Positions 17,001 to 24,931 of a DNA stretch of 33,560 nt are shown here, one piece after another. Location of the stretch: the NCBI GenBank assembly GCA_020426845.1, contig JAGQPF010000580.1:1-33560 (forward strand), given 5' to 3'. The stretch's first letter is position 1. Each line of letters starts with the position of its first letter. Under the pieces are notes generated by a model. That model made no database searches and was not told the DNA's origin. It saw only the letters and a program-made list of their open reading frames with translations. This DNA is from Planctomycetales bacterium (GTDB lineage: Bacteria > Planctomycetota > Planctomycetia > Pirellulales > Pirellulaceae). The position numbers were made by a program, and so were the translations under genes.

Positions 17001-17654
17001 ATGCATACGCGCAGGTTACTCGGGTGCCTCCTGGCAGCCTTCCTGTTGACCACCAACACCGGGTGTCTCGCCCGGATCATCGGGTTTGGCCATTATCTGG
17101 CACACGGCATGCCGAAGTTGCCGGCGGAGTACGAAGGATTGGAGGACAGTCGAGCGGCAGTCGTCTGTGTGGCCGCGGATACGGCCTACGGTCCCAACGT
17201 CACCTCCAATCGAGTGGCTCGGCACGTTCGCAAGGCACTGGCGGAGAATGTCGACGACATCGTGGTCGTGCCCGAGGAGGAGATCTCGGATTGGCTGGAT
17301 CACAACGACTGGTCGGAAGTTGACTACGTCGCGTTAGGCAATGGGGTGAAAGCGGACAAGGTGGTGGCGATCGAATTGAACGCTCCCATTCGCTTCCACG
17401 AGGGCCCGCAGCTCTACCGGGGCTCGGCCGACTACACCGTCACGGTGATCGACCTCAAAAAGCAAGGCAAGAAAGATTTCCGCCGTCGCGTCAGCGACTT
17501 CCACTGGCCGGCACAAGCTCGTTACGGCGTTCAGGAGACCCAGTTTGAGGCGGCCTTCTTGAAGCGAGTCGGCGACCGGATCGCCGGACACTTCTATGGC
17601 CTCGATCCCCACGAGGACATTGGTCAAGACACCAGCGACATCGGAGAGTTCTGA
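17001..17654 (+). CDS. Putative lipoprotein of unknown function
   Basis: The 217-residue protein has a basic start (MHTRR), a hydrophobic stretch LLGCLLAAFLLTT and a lipobox-like NTGC with C22, so it is probably lipid-anchored. The mature part contains AAVVCVAADTAYGPN, VARHVRKALAEN, VVPEEEISDWLDHNDW and a strand-rich region VVAIELNAPIRFHEGPQLY. The alternating strands and helices look like a compact alpha/beta domain, but I recognise no family. The start at 17001 follows GGAG by about 9 bases. A strong terminator lies 82 bp behind the stop. Confidence 0.75.
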   Translation: MHTRRLLGCLLAAFLLTTNTGCLARIIGFGHYLAHGMPKLPAEYEGLEDSRAAVVCVAADTAYGPNVTSNRVARHVRKALAENVDDIVVVPEEEISDWLDHNDWSEVDYVALGNGVKADKVVAIELNAPIRFHEGPQLYRGSADYTVTVIDLKKQGKKDFRRRVSDFHWPAQARYGVQETQFEAAFLKRVGDRIAGHFYGLDPHEDIGQDTSDIGEF

Positions 17655-17736
17655 CGTCAGCAACAGGCCCCAAGTGCAAATGGGGCGCACAAATTACGAC
17701 ACGTGCTCACTTTGTTGTGAGTTTGGCGAGGGCAAT

Positions 17737-17778
17737 GGGCCGCCTTGAAGCAGTTGCTTCAGGCGGCCCGATTTTTTT
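17737..17778 (+). terminator. Rho-independent terminator behind the 217-residue lipoprotein gene
   Basis: The arms GGGCCGCC (17737-17744) and GGCGGCCC (17762-17769) pair. Inner GAAGC/GCTTC pairs close an AGTT loop, with a small TT/A bulge. Seven T residues follow (17772-17778). On the minus strand no T-run follows, so it serves the rightward gene. Confidence 0.85.
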
Positions 17779-17812
17779 GCTCCATTGCTTACGTATTACG
17801 TTTGCCACTCGC

Positions 17813-19135
17813 TCATTCCTTGCGAGGAGGCTCGTTGGCCGGCCAGGGAGGCTGCCGCCAATTCCAATCGGACGTATAGGCGAGTCCGCGCAAGTGAGGC
17901 GTCTCAATGCGGGCGCCGCCGTCGGCTTGCGAGCGGAACACGGCATTCAGCATGCCGGTGGTCAGCAGCGTGCGTTCGACCGGCCAGCTCGGCTTGCCGG
18001 TGGCGAACATGCGATTCACGCCTTCCAGCAGGTACGTGAAATGCATGAAGGGGCGTTGCTCTTGCACCCAGAACTGCGTCGCTTGCCGCGAGCCGTCCTG
18101 CAGTCGCCAAGCCGCCGCCCATTGCCGCACCGCTCCGTTGAGCACCAGCACGTTGGCGCGCAGGCCATCCCGGTACTCGATGCCGAACAACACCGGCCGC
18201 TTGACTCGCGCTGACAGCGGCTTGTCGGTCGCTCGTTGGGGCGACTGCAAATCGAGACACGCTTGCAGTGCCTCGCGATCGACCTCGCCCGCGGCCAGCG
18301 CCTGCCAGACGGCTTCGCCCTCCAGGCAGCGGACCGCCGCAACTCCCGTCTCTCCCTGGCCGCGCCGTTCGGCAAGGCACTGCACCATCTCCAACGCATG
18401 AAATCCGTAGCTCTCCGGCTGGCCGTAAGAGACCGCCGTGATCTCCGCCACAGCTGCGCCGCGAGGCATGTCCACGGGCGGGAATCGCCAGGCGGTCGGC
18501 AACGACGAGCCTGCCATCAGCGGGATCTTCAGCCGCTTTGCCTCGCGGTAGATCCACTCGGCGTCCTCCCAATTGTCTGACAGCATCTTGTCGCTGAATA
18601 CCGGCGCCGAGCGGCCCGAACGCTCCATCACGGCAGCCACCTGCGCGAAGAGCTGCCGTTTGGGATACTGCTTCTGGCCGATCTCCGACAGCGGAAACTC
18701 GCCATGCTCGGCGACCAACACCACGCCGTCGACCGCCAGCTTGTCGCCGCCGAGGGTCAGGGCGTCGGCCACGGAATCGCTGAGCCGCACGCCATGCGCG
18801 GCCGCCATCCGGCGGCTCATGTCGCTTTCGGGCGTCTGCAGCACGTGCAGCGACACCATCTCGGCCGGCAGCTGCGCGCCCTTGCCGTCCAGCGTGTCGG
18901 TCTCGAGATACCTGGAGTGAATCACATCGCCGTGCGAGTTATGGCGGTAGACCGTCGCCAAGCCTGCGATGCGAGGTTTGGCTGTCGGCGCTTGCGCGTT
19001 GGCGTCGCCTGACAGCCGGGCGGACAAGCCGCCAAGGAAGACGACCGCCGCGAGCCACATGGTAGTTGTGGGAAGAGCCACCGAGAGCTGGTGGGGCAGC
19101 CGGCAATTTGAGACGCGTTGGTGCTTAGCGAGCAT
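17813..19135 (-). CDS. Secreted protein of unknown function
   Basis: The 440-residue protein has a long N-region and hydrophobic signal segment TMWLAAVVFLGGLSARLSG ending near DANAQ. The mature part opens PRIAGLATVYRHNSHGDVI. It continues with alternating strand/helix elements (VSLHVLQTPES, DKLAVDGVVLVAEHGEFP, YPKRQLFAQVAAVMERSG, APVFSDKMLSD, KRLKIPLMAGSSLP), suggesting a Rossmann-like fold over about residues 50-230. It ends with a strand-rich domain. No catalytic signature was recognised. The ATG at 19135 is supported by AAGGAG (19140-19145). It resembles exported proteins common in planctomycetes, but I cannot name the family or role. Confidence 0.75.
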   Translation of the reverse strand: MLAKHQRVSNCRLPHQLSVALPTTTMWLAAVVFLGGLSARLSGDANAQAPTAKPRIAGLATVYRHNSHGDVIHSRYLETDTLDGKGAQLPAEMVSLHVLQTPESDMSRRMAAAHGVRLSDSVADALTLGGDKLAVDGVVLVAEHGEFPLSEIGQKQYPKRQLFAQVAAVMERSGRSAPVFSDKMLSDNWEDAEWIYREAKRLKIPLMAGSSLPTAWRFPPVDMPRGAAVAEITAVSYGQPESYGFHALEMVQCLAERRGQGETGVAAVRCLEGEAVWQALAAGEVDREALQACLDLQSPQRATDKPLSARVKRPVLFGIEYRDGLRANVLVLNGAVRQWAAAWRLQDGSRQATQFWVQEQRPFMHFTYLLEGVNRMFATGKPSWPVERTLLTTGMLNAVFRSQADGGARIETPHLRGLAYTSDWNWRQPPWPANEPPRKE

Positions 19136-19139
19136 CTCA

Positions 19140-19145
19140 CTCCTT
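19140..19145 (-). promoter_or_regulatory. Ribosome binding site deciding the start at 19135
   Basis: AAGGAG on the minus strand, four bases before the ATG at 19135, disfavours the longer frame starting at 19186. Confidence 0.65.
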
Positions 19146-19308
19146 TCCAAACGCGAGCGGGGGACGCTGGGAGGGCCGAGAGCCACGCGAGCGCGGCGAC
19201 AACGGATGCGTATAGCTTACCCACGTTCGGAACTAAATTGCCAGCCGCCGGTGCGGACGAAGTGCTGAGCCACGGAGGCGGGGAGATCTGATGTCGGGTG
19301 TTGAAGGC

Positions 19309-19341
19309 CACGGATGAAACACGAATGAAACACGGATGAGC
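19309..19341. repeat. 11-bp tandem repeat, three copies
   Basis: Three copies of CACGRATGAAA at 19309, 19320 and 19331; the last one ends GAGC. It lies just before the 15-bp array and shares the core ATGAAA with it. Confidence 0.85.
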
Positions 19342-19347
19342 GAGGAA

Positions 19348-19426
19348 GCATGAAAGAGGGAAGGATGAAAGAGGGAAGCATGAAAGAGGGAAGCATGAAA
19401 GAGGGAAGCATGAAAGAGGAAAGCAT
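19348..19426. repeat. 15-bp tandem repeat, five copies
   Basis: Units of GCATGAAAGAGGGAA start at 19348, 19363, 19378, 19393 and 19408, followed by GCAT. Because 15 is a multiple of three, the + strand reads as repeated MKEGS. Every unit boundary reads GAGGGAAGCATG, which looks like a ribosome site plus start codon. No downstream open gene of convincing length uses it. Confidence 0.9.
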
Positions 19427-19430
19427 CTGC

Positions 19431-19550
19431 GTAGCATGGGCGCCCTCGCGCGTCCTCGCCCGTGCAGCACTGCGCAACCCGAATGCATGGTGCGGCACGA
19501 GCGGCGGTTTGCGGTTGCTCGCTGCGCACGCGCGAGGACGCCCATGCTAC
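19431..19550. repeat. 120-bp imperfect palindrome with 22-bp arms
   Basis: The arms 19431-19452 and 19529-19550 are inverted copies with one mismatch, beginning GTAGCATGGGCG on the left and ending CGCCCATGCTAC on the right. The interior is also partly self-complementary. It is non-coding and lies next to the tandem arrays, 37 bp from the lipase stop. Confidence 0.8.
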
Positions 19551-19586
19551 CCGCGCAATGCACGTGTCATGGACGCTCAGTGAGGC

Positions 19587-21641
19587 TCAGTGATGCTCGT
19601 GAGGTTCGCTGCCCATTTCGATGGGTGGAGGAGCGATGGCTGGTGCGCCTGATGGAAATGGCACTCGCGCGAGTTGATAGTCGGCGGTCTCGAGATGTTC
19701 GAGCAGAATGCGCCGCACCTCGAGAATGGCGCGGGGGTTCTGGTGAATGGTGGTGTGGTCCGCCTCCACCACCAGCTCGGTCTTCGCCTGCTCGAAGTGA
19801 GCGCTGGTGCGATCGACGACGCCGTCGCTCTCGCCGGCGAACCTGCCGATAAAGCCGTTCTCGGAGACCACGCCGACGATGTTGTGCGTTGTCACCCACG
19901 GCGCCGCGGGAGATTCTCGCAACGGCTTCAGGATCGGCGAGCTCGGCGCCAACGAGTCGATGCTCGTGGTAATCCGCAGCAGCTCGCTGTTCTGCAAGCC
20001 GTCCAAGTTGAGCAGCCGTTGTTGAGCTTGCACCATTCGCTTCGGCACCGTGATCAGCTTGCGGCTAAGCCATCGCGTGTAGTCGTTGGCAAAGTTGCTG
20101 CCGCGATACGGCGTGCCGATCGAGACGACTCGCTTGACCGCCGGATTGGGGCGGAAGTAAACCACCTTGCGAATGTGCTCCCGTTCGTCGTCGCTGAGCT
20201 TCACCTGGTCGAGCGGCTTCTCACTGATCAGCTCCCGTAGCCGCTCCTCGCTGTTGATCACCTGCATCCGCGACACCAAGCCGCCCATGCTGTGCCCAAC
20301 CAACACCATTTGCCCCAACGCCGGATTCTTGCTGCTGGGGTCAAGCTTCGATTGCAGCGACGCGAGGTCGTCGCGGAGCTGCGTCGCGCTAACCCAAAAC
20401 GGCTGACCGGTCGGATAAAGGTAGAACCAGAACTGATAGCGGCTCCGCAATTCCGGGAAGCTCCGCAGGTCGTTGAACATCTCCATCCAGGTCAGCGGAT
20501 CGGACCACAAGCCGTGGACCATCAACACCGGGATCTTGTTCTCGTCGTACGGCTCGAGCATGTACAGCCCCTGCGCTTTCTTGCCCTTGTTCGGGTCGAG
20601 AAAGCCGGTGGTGGCCAATTGCTGTTTCTCGCGGAACTCCGGGCGATCCAGGCTGTAGGCGAGCGCGGTGCTCAAGTCGGTTTCGAGCGGCACCAGATAG
20701 TCGCCGACGTTCGCAGTCTGTGTGTCGAGCGCATCGAATAGCTCGATCGTGCACATGCGATGCGGCTCGCCTTGCTGTCCCGGACGCAGCCGCAGAAAGG
20801 CGGTCACCGCGAAGGATAGGCCGGGCGGGTAGTGCTCTTCGTAACTTGCCTCGTTCACGTGACGGCGTCTGACGGCGATCATCGGCACGCCCAGTCCGTA
20901 GGAATGGTGCCGATTGTTCAATCCCTTGATCTCGAAGTCCGAAACAAACTCGAACCGCTCAAACTCGTCGTCGTGCCACGGCCCGTTGACCACGAGCCGC
21001 AATCCGGCATCTTTGTCGCCAAACTTGACGTGCTGAATGGCCCCAGGTTTCAGCTTGCCTTGCTTGGCGACCAACCGCAGGGCGCCTTCCAGGGCGCCGT
21101 TGTACAAGTCGCACGCGCCGCGAAACTGCGGGTCATACGGGTTCCGCTCGAGGTCAAACTGCGGATCGAACAGGTACATGAACGAGTGCATGACCGAGCC
21201 GCCGTATAGCTTCAACGCCTGGGCGTCGTCGCCTTTTTCCTGCGCCTGGCGGCCGCCGATATAGGCTAGCTCCGCGTAGGCATACACTTTTTCCGACTTG
21301 GGCTCCCGAGTGATCTCTTCGGCCAGTCGCTGCAATACTGCGTCGGTATTGCCGTCGTTGTCCTCCAACGCGTAGCGTCGCAACAGCCGGCTCGTTCGTT
21401 GTGTGGCGTGCGGGCCGCTGCGGGAGAGCAGCTGCAGTTGACTATTGAGCGGGTTGCGAGGCGAACTTCGGGCTTGCAGGTAATCCGACGAGGCGCAGCC
21501 GCCCGCGATTGACAGCAACAGCAAGATGACACCGGCCTTCCGCTCCCATCGCAACCATCGCGCAGCTTCGCCTCGCGCGGCGTCGGCAAGGACGCCGGCC
21601 AAAGGTCGATGGTGGCTCGGAGGGGCGAAAGACGTCGGCAC
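19587..21641 (-). CDS. Alpha/beta-hydrolase lipoprotein (lipase/esterase-like)
   Basis: The 684-residue protein carries a lipoprotein signal (AGVILLLLSIAGGC, C49) after a basic segment. A long N-terminal region (50-365) of unknown fold follows, then a hydrolase domain (about 368-660). The oxyanion HG is in VLMVHGLWSDP (376-377) and the nucleophile elbow is VGHSMGG with S451. SIGTPYRGSNFAND matches lipases. Acid and base are probably D606 (GESDGVVD) and H629 (ADHTTIHQNP). It likely cleaves lipid or ester substrates at the cell envelope. The start at 21641 is GTG. A TTG at 21554 would give a neat 20-residue lipoprotein signal and may be the real start. Confidence 0.87.
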   Translation of the reverse strand: MPTSFAPPSHHRPLAGVLADAARGEAARWLRWERKAGVILLLLSIAGGCASSDYLQARSSPRNPLNSQLQLLSRSGPHATQRTSRLLRRYALEDNDGNTDAVLQRLAEEITREPKSEKVYAYAELAYIGGRQAQEKGDDAQALKLYGGSVMHSFMYLFDPQFDLERNPYDPQFRGACDLYNGALEGALRLVAKQGKLKPGAIQHVKFGDKDAGLRLVVNGPWHDDEFERFEFVSDFEIKGLNNRHHSYGLGVPMIAVRRRHVNEASYEEHYPPGLSFAVTAFLRLRPGQQGEPHRMCTIELFDALDTQTANVGDYLVPLETDLSTALAYSLDRPEFREKQQLATTGFLDPNKGKKAQGLYMLEPYDENKIPVLMVHGLWSDPLTWMEMFNDLRSFPELRSRYQFWFYLYPTGQPFWVSATQLRDDLASLQSKLDPSSKNPALGQMVLVGHSMGGLVSRMQVINSEERLRELISEKPLDQVKLSDDEREHIRKVVYFRPNPAVKRVVSIGTPYRGSNFANDYTRWLSRKLITVPKRMVQAQQRLLNLDGLQNSELLRITTSIDSLAPSSPILKPLRESPAAPWVTTHNIVGVVSENGFIGRFAGESDGVVDRTSAHFEQAKTELVVEADHTTIHQNPRAILEVRRILLEHLETADYQLARVPFPSGAPAIAPPPIEMGSEPHEHH

Positions 21642-22154
21642 GCTTGCAGTCTTTAGTAAGTTAGGTAGTTCGATGGAAACGGCGGACCTTGGCGCAGAGA
21701 TGGCGGCGCGCGGATTATCGCGAATTAGCGCGAAATGGCGGTAGTATCCGGTATCGTGACTCCGCTTCTACGAGAACTGCCCTTTGGGGTCAATGTCGCC
21801 TTGAGCTGCTCGACTAGTGCCCCGTCAACACTGAAACGTTGGGTTGGTCGCCGCCCCAACCTCGTGGCTCGCCATGACTTCGCGAGTTCTCCAACCCCAC
21901 AACGAAGGCTTGGTAGGGCGGCCCTTCCGGGCCGCCAGCAGCGGTTAGCCCGTTGGCTGTGGTTGGTGCCATGCGCTTCAGCCCTACGGTCTTGCCGCTC
22001 CATTTACCGTGTTAAACGGGGAAAACTCGGCGAGCGCCGGTTTTCTATGGATCGGCAGGGGTGAATGGATGTAAAATCCCGCTGGGCAGTTTGTAGCCCA
22101 GCCCGCCAACCATCCCCATCGGGAACCCTCCCCGAAGCTCACCGAGGATTTGCC
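21642..22154. other. Divergent intergenic region with repeat and hairpin
   Basis: This region contains the promoters for the leftward lipoprotein and the rightward DUF1501 gene. It also has dispersed repeat copy B (21821-21913) and a perfect 8-bp stem GGCGGCCC-TTCC-GGGCCGCC (21917-21936). The reading frame of the DUF1501 gene is open from ATG 22065, but that part looks non-coding. No separate small gene was supported. Confidence 0.5.
21821..21913. repeat. 93-bp dispersed repeat, copy B
   Basis: It matches 12881-12973 over its full length with about 11 differences. The central hairpin reads TCGTGG-CTCG-CCATGA, one G-T pair replacing G-C. CGACTAGT precedes this copy, while in copy A CGACTAGTCG follows it. 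Confidence 0.85.
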
Positions 22155-23534
22155 GTGCTCACGATTTTCGATCCGGAACATGCCTCCCCAACTCCCACCC
22201 GTTCCTCTCGAAAATCCGGATTCTCACGGCGCAACTTCCTGAAGATTGGCGCCATGGGCGCCGCGGGCCTCACGTTGCCCCAGTTGTTGTCGCTCGAGGC
22301 GCAAGCCGGCATTCAACGCTCGACCAAGTCCGTCATTCTGGTTTATCTGGTGGGTGGTCCGCCGCACCAAGACCTCTGGGATCTCAAGCCCGATGCGCCG
22401 TCCGAGGTGGCGGGGCCGATGCGGCCAATCTCCACCAATGTGCCGGGGATTGAGGTCTGCGAGTTGCTGCCGCGTACGGCGCAGATGATGGATCGCTTCA
22501 CGATCATTCGGTCGCTTTGCGATGCTCAGTCGGGACACGACGCGATCCAATGTTATACGGGGCGAACTCGCGGCGGCCGCACGCCGTCAGGCGGCTGGCC
22601 CCAGTTCGGCTCGGCAGTGGCCAGGACTCAAGGCCCGGCGGTTCCCAGCACGCCCCCTTACATCAGTCTCTGCTACACCTGCACGCACGGACCGTACAAC
22701 GAGCCCGGCGCGGGTTTCCTGGGGCCGGCTTACAACGGCTTCCGGCCGCTGGGCGACACCAAACAGGATATGGTGCTCAACGGCATCACGACCGATCGGC
22801 TGGGAGACCGCAAACAGCTGCTGACCAGCTTCGATCAGTTTCGCCGCCAGGTTGACGCCAGCGGGGCGATGGAGGGGATGGATTCATTTACCGAGCAGGC
22901 GTTGGGCGTGTTGACGTCGTCCCGTCTGGCCGAGGCGCTGGATCTTTCGAATGAGGATCCGCGAGTCGTCGAGCGATACGGCACGGGCGATCCCACGAAG
23001 TTTATGGACGGCAACGGCGCTCCGCGCGTGCCCCAAAGTTTCCTCGTCGCTCGTCGGCTCGTCGAGGCCGGCGCTCGGGTCGTCACGGTGAACTATAGCA
23101 AGTGGGATTGGCACGGCGGCGCCAACAACTCGATCTTCAAACGCGAGCGTGAGGACTTTCCCGCCTTCGATCAGGGCATCACGGCGCTGGTCGAGGATCT
23201 CCACCAGCGTGGCCTTTCGGACGACGTGTCGGTGTTGGTTTGGGGTGAGTTCGGACGGACGCCGAAGATCAGCGCTCAAGTTGGCCGCGACCACTGGCCG
23301 CGCGTCGCCGGCGCCTTGCTCGCCGGAGGCGGGATGCAGACAGGTCAGGTGATCGGCGCCACCGATCGCCTGGCCGGCGAGCCGGTTGACCGCCCCGTCA
23401 AATTCCAGGAAGTCTTCGCGACGCTCTACCACAACCTCGGCATCGACGTCACCACCGCCACCATCCCCGACCTCAACGGCCGCCCCCAGTACCTGGTCGA
23501 CACCGGTGTGAAGCCGATGCGAGAACTGATTTAA
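22155..23534 (+). CDS. DUF1501 family protein with Tat signal
   Basis: The 459-residue form starts at GTG 22155, supported by GAGGA (22144-22148, 6 bases away). It gives the usual N terminus MLTIFDPEH followed by a twin-arginine motif FSRRNFLKIGAMGAAGLTLPQ (RR at 25-26). Exported DUF1501 proteins are abundant in planctomycetes and belong to the alkaline phosphatase/sulfatase-like superfamily. Family segments here are VILVYLVGGPPHQDLWDLKPDAP, SGHDAIQCYTGR, SVLVWGEFGRTPKI and RDHWPRVAGALLAGGG. They are often encoded beside DUF1800 or cytochrome DUF1549/1553 genes, absent here. The enzymatic activity is unproven. An ATG at 22065 would add 30 residues but would bury the signal. Confidence 0.9.
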   Translation: MLTIFDPEHASPTPTRSSRKSGFSRRNFLKIGAMGAAGLTLPQLLSLEAQAGIQRSTKSVILVYLVGGPPHQDLWDLKPDAPSEVAGPMRPISTNVPGIEVCELLPRTAQMMDRFTIIRSLCDAQSGHDAIQCYTGRTRGGRTPSGGWPQFGSAVARTQGPAVPSTPPYISLCYTCTHGPYNEPGAGFLGPAYNGFRPLGDTKQDMVLNGITTDRLGDRKQLLTSFDQFRRQVDASGAMEGMDSFTEQALGVLTSSRLAEALDLSNEDPRVVERYGTGDPTKFMDGNGAPRVPQSFLVARRLVEAGARVVTVNYSKWDWHGGANNSIFKREREDFPAFDQGITALVEDLHQRGLSDDVSVLVWGEFGRTPKISAQVGRDHWPRVAGALLAGGGMQTGQVIGATDRLAGEPVDRPVKFQEVFATLYHNLGIDVTTATIPDLNGRPQYLVDTGVKPMRELI

Positions 23535-23542
23535 TCAGGTTG

Positions 23543-24931
23543 TCACGGCTGGAGCAGGCTGGATTGCCACTGCGAGATCCAGGTGTTGGCCGAGTCCCGG
23601 GTGGGTGGATTGGCGAGCAGAGATTCCAGCGACTCGCCTTGGACAAACAACAGGTAGTGCGACATCCCCCACGAGTAATCGTAGAGTCGCTGCGCGCGGG
23701 CGGGGTCTCGTGATCCGTGAAACTCGCTGGCTGTCGACTGCAACACTTCCTCAATGGGCAGAGGACGCTGCCGCTGGTCGTCGCGAATGCGTCGCTCCAA
23801 TTCCGGCGGCACGCTGTCGATGCGGAGGTGGTCTCCATCCAGCTGGGCGTGCTCAAACACCTGGGCGAGTCCCTCGTTCAGCCAACGCGGCACGCGACGC
23901 GTTGCGCGATCGAGGACGTAGTTCTCCAGGTAAGCGTGAAACGCCTCGTGGTACAGCCGCCGGAATGCCCGATGGCAATGAGTGGCAAACAGCAGCTCAT
24001 TGCGGCGCTGAGCGGTTTCGATTCGCGCTCCCATGGCGGTAGTCTCGCGTTGCAGAGCTGCCAGCCGCGCTCGTCGCTCGGCGGCGATCTCCTCCTCGGA
24101 GTAGCCGCTGGCTTGCAGCTTGGACACCTCGCGGCCGAACTGGTCGCCGAATGTGTTCAACTGGCGTTCTAGCTGTGCGGCGAGCCGCTGGTGAGATTCT
24201 CGTGTCAGCTCGAGTTGCTCGGCCATCGGGAGCAGATCGGTCCCGACGAGGATCAGGTTCAAACGCGGCAGATAGAGCGCCGGCGCCGCCGACTCCAACT
24301 GCAGGTTGGCGAGCAAACGGCGATACTCATCCGCCGTGCCGGTCACGAGAATATGGAGCTTTTGGCCGGCGGTCCGACGCGGCGCCAGCTGATGTCGATA
24401 TGCGCGAAACATCTGCTCGACGCGGACGATGCACTGCTGCGCCGCGGCGCGTTGAAGCGACGTCTCCAGCACAAACCACTCGCCCGTGAAACGCCATTTC
24501 GCTTCGGGAAATGGCACTCGATCGGGATCGGCCGACGCGTCCGCCGCAGGGCGCAGCTCGATGGCGTCGCGGCGGTCGGCCTCGATCCTCGCTCGATTTC
24601 GCAGCTGCCGGAATCGTTGCTCGAGCAGCGCGTGTTGCTCGGAAGGCAGCCGATCGATCAGCACAATCTGGTCCTTGGGAAACGGCTTGATGACTGCATG
24701 CATCGGACGTCCCGGCGGCTGCACGAGCTGCGCAAACTCAATCACGCGGGGGCGGTCGTCGAGCAACAGGCCTTCGACGATCGTCTCATCCTGGAGGTGC
24801 AAACGCTCGAACTGCCAGGCGCCACGGTCCTGTGCCTTCCCGGCTCGAGGCATCATCATCATCATCATCATCAGCAGCAGCGGCCACGTTGCCATCGCCG
24901 CTGCCGCGAGCGATTCTCGCTTGCGAGTCAT
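23543..24931 (-). CDS. DUF1570-type exported metallopeptidase
   Basis: The 462-residue protein has a signal peptide MTRKRESLAAAAMATWPLLL with seven consecutive methionines at 21-27. The body ends in a gluzincin-like zinc site: HEAFH (H328, E329, H332) in LYHEAFHAYLENY, with E353 in RWLNEGLAQVFE as third ligand. A coiled, Glu/Arg-rich insert (about 240-310) precedes it. It probably cleaves peptides outside the cytoplasm; substrate unknown. The ATG at 24931 is preceded by AGGAG (24938-24942). The start overlaps the mutM stop by 4 bp, so the two are translationally coupled. The 3' end lies 8 bp from the convergent DUF1501 gene. Confidence 0.85.
   Translation of the reverse strand: MTRKRESLAAAAMATWPLLLMMMMMMMPRAGKAQDRGAWQFERLHLQDETIVEGLLLDDRPRVIEFAQLVQPPGRPMHAVIKPFPKDQIVLIDRLPSEQHALLEQRFRQLRNRARIEADRRDAIELRPAADASADPDRVPFPEAKWRFTGEWFVLETSLQRAAAQQCIVRVEQMFRAYRHQLAPRRTAGQKLHILVTGTADEYRRLLANLQLESAAPALYLPRLNLILVGTDLLPMAEQLELTRESHQRLAAQLERQLNTFGDQFGREVSKLQASGYSEEEIAAERRARLAALQRETTAMGARIETAQRRNELLFATHCHRAFRRLYHEAFHAYLENYVLDRATRRVPRWLNEGLAQVFEHAQLDGDHLRIDSVPPELERRIRDDQRQRPLPIEEVLQSTASEFHGSRDPARAQRLYDYSWGMSHYLLFVQGESLESLLANPPTRDSANTWISQWQSSLLQP
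24851..24871. repeat. (CAT)7 microsatellite inside a signal peptide
   Basis: Seven CAT triplets on the + strand, followed by three CAG, encode LLL-MMMMMMM in the DUF1570 signal peptide on the minus strand. Copy-number changes would lengthen or shorten the hydrophobic segment without changing frame. Confidence 0.9.
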
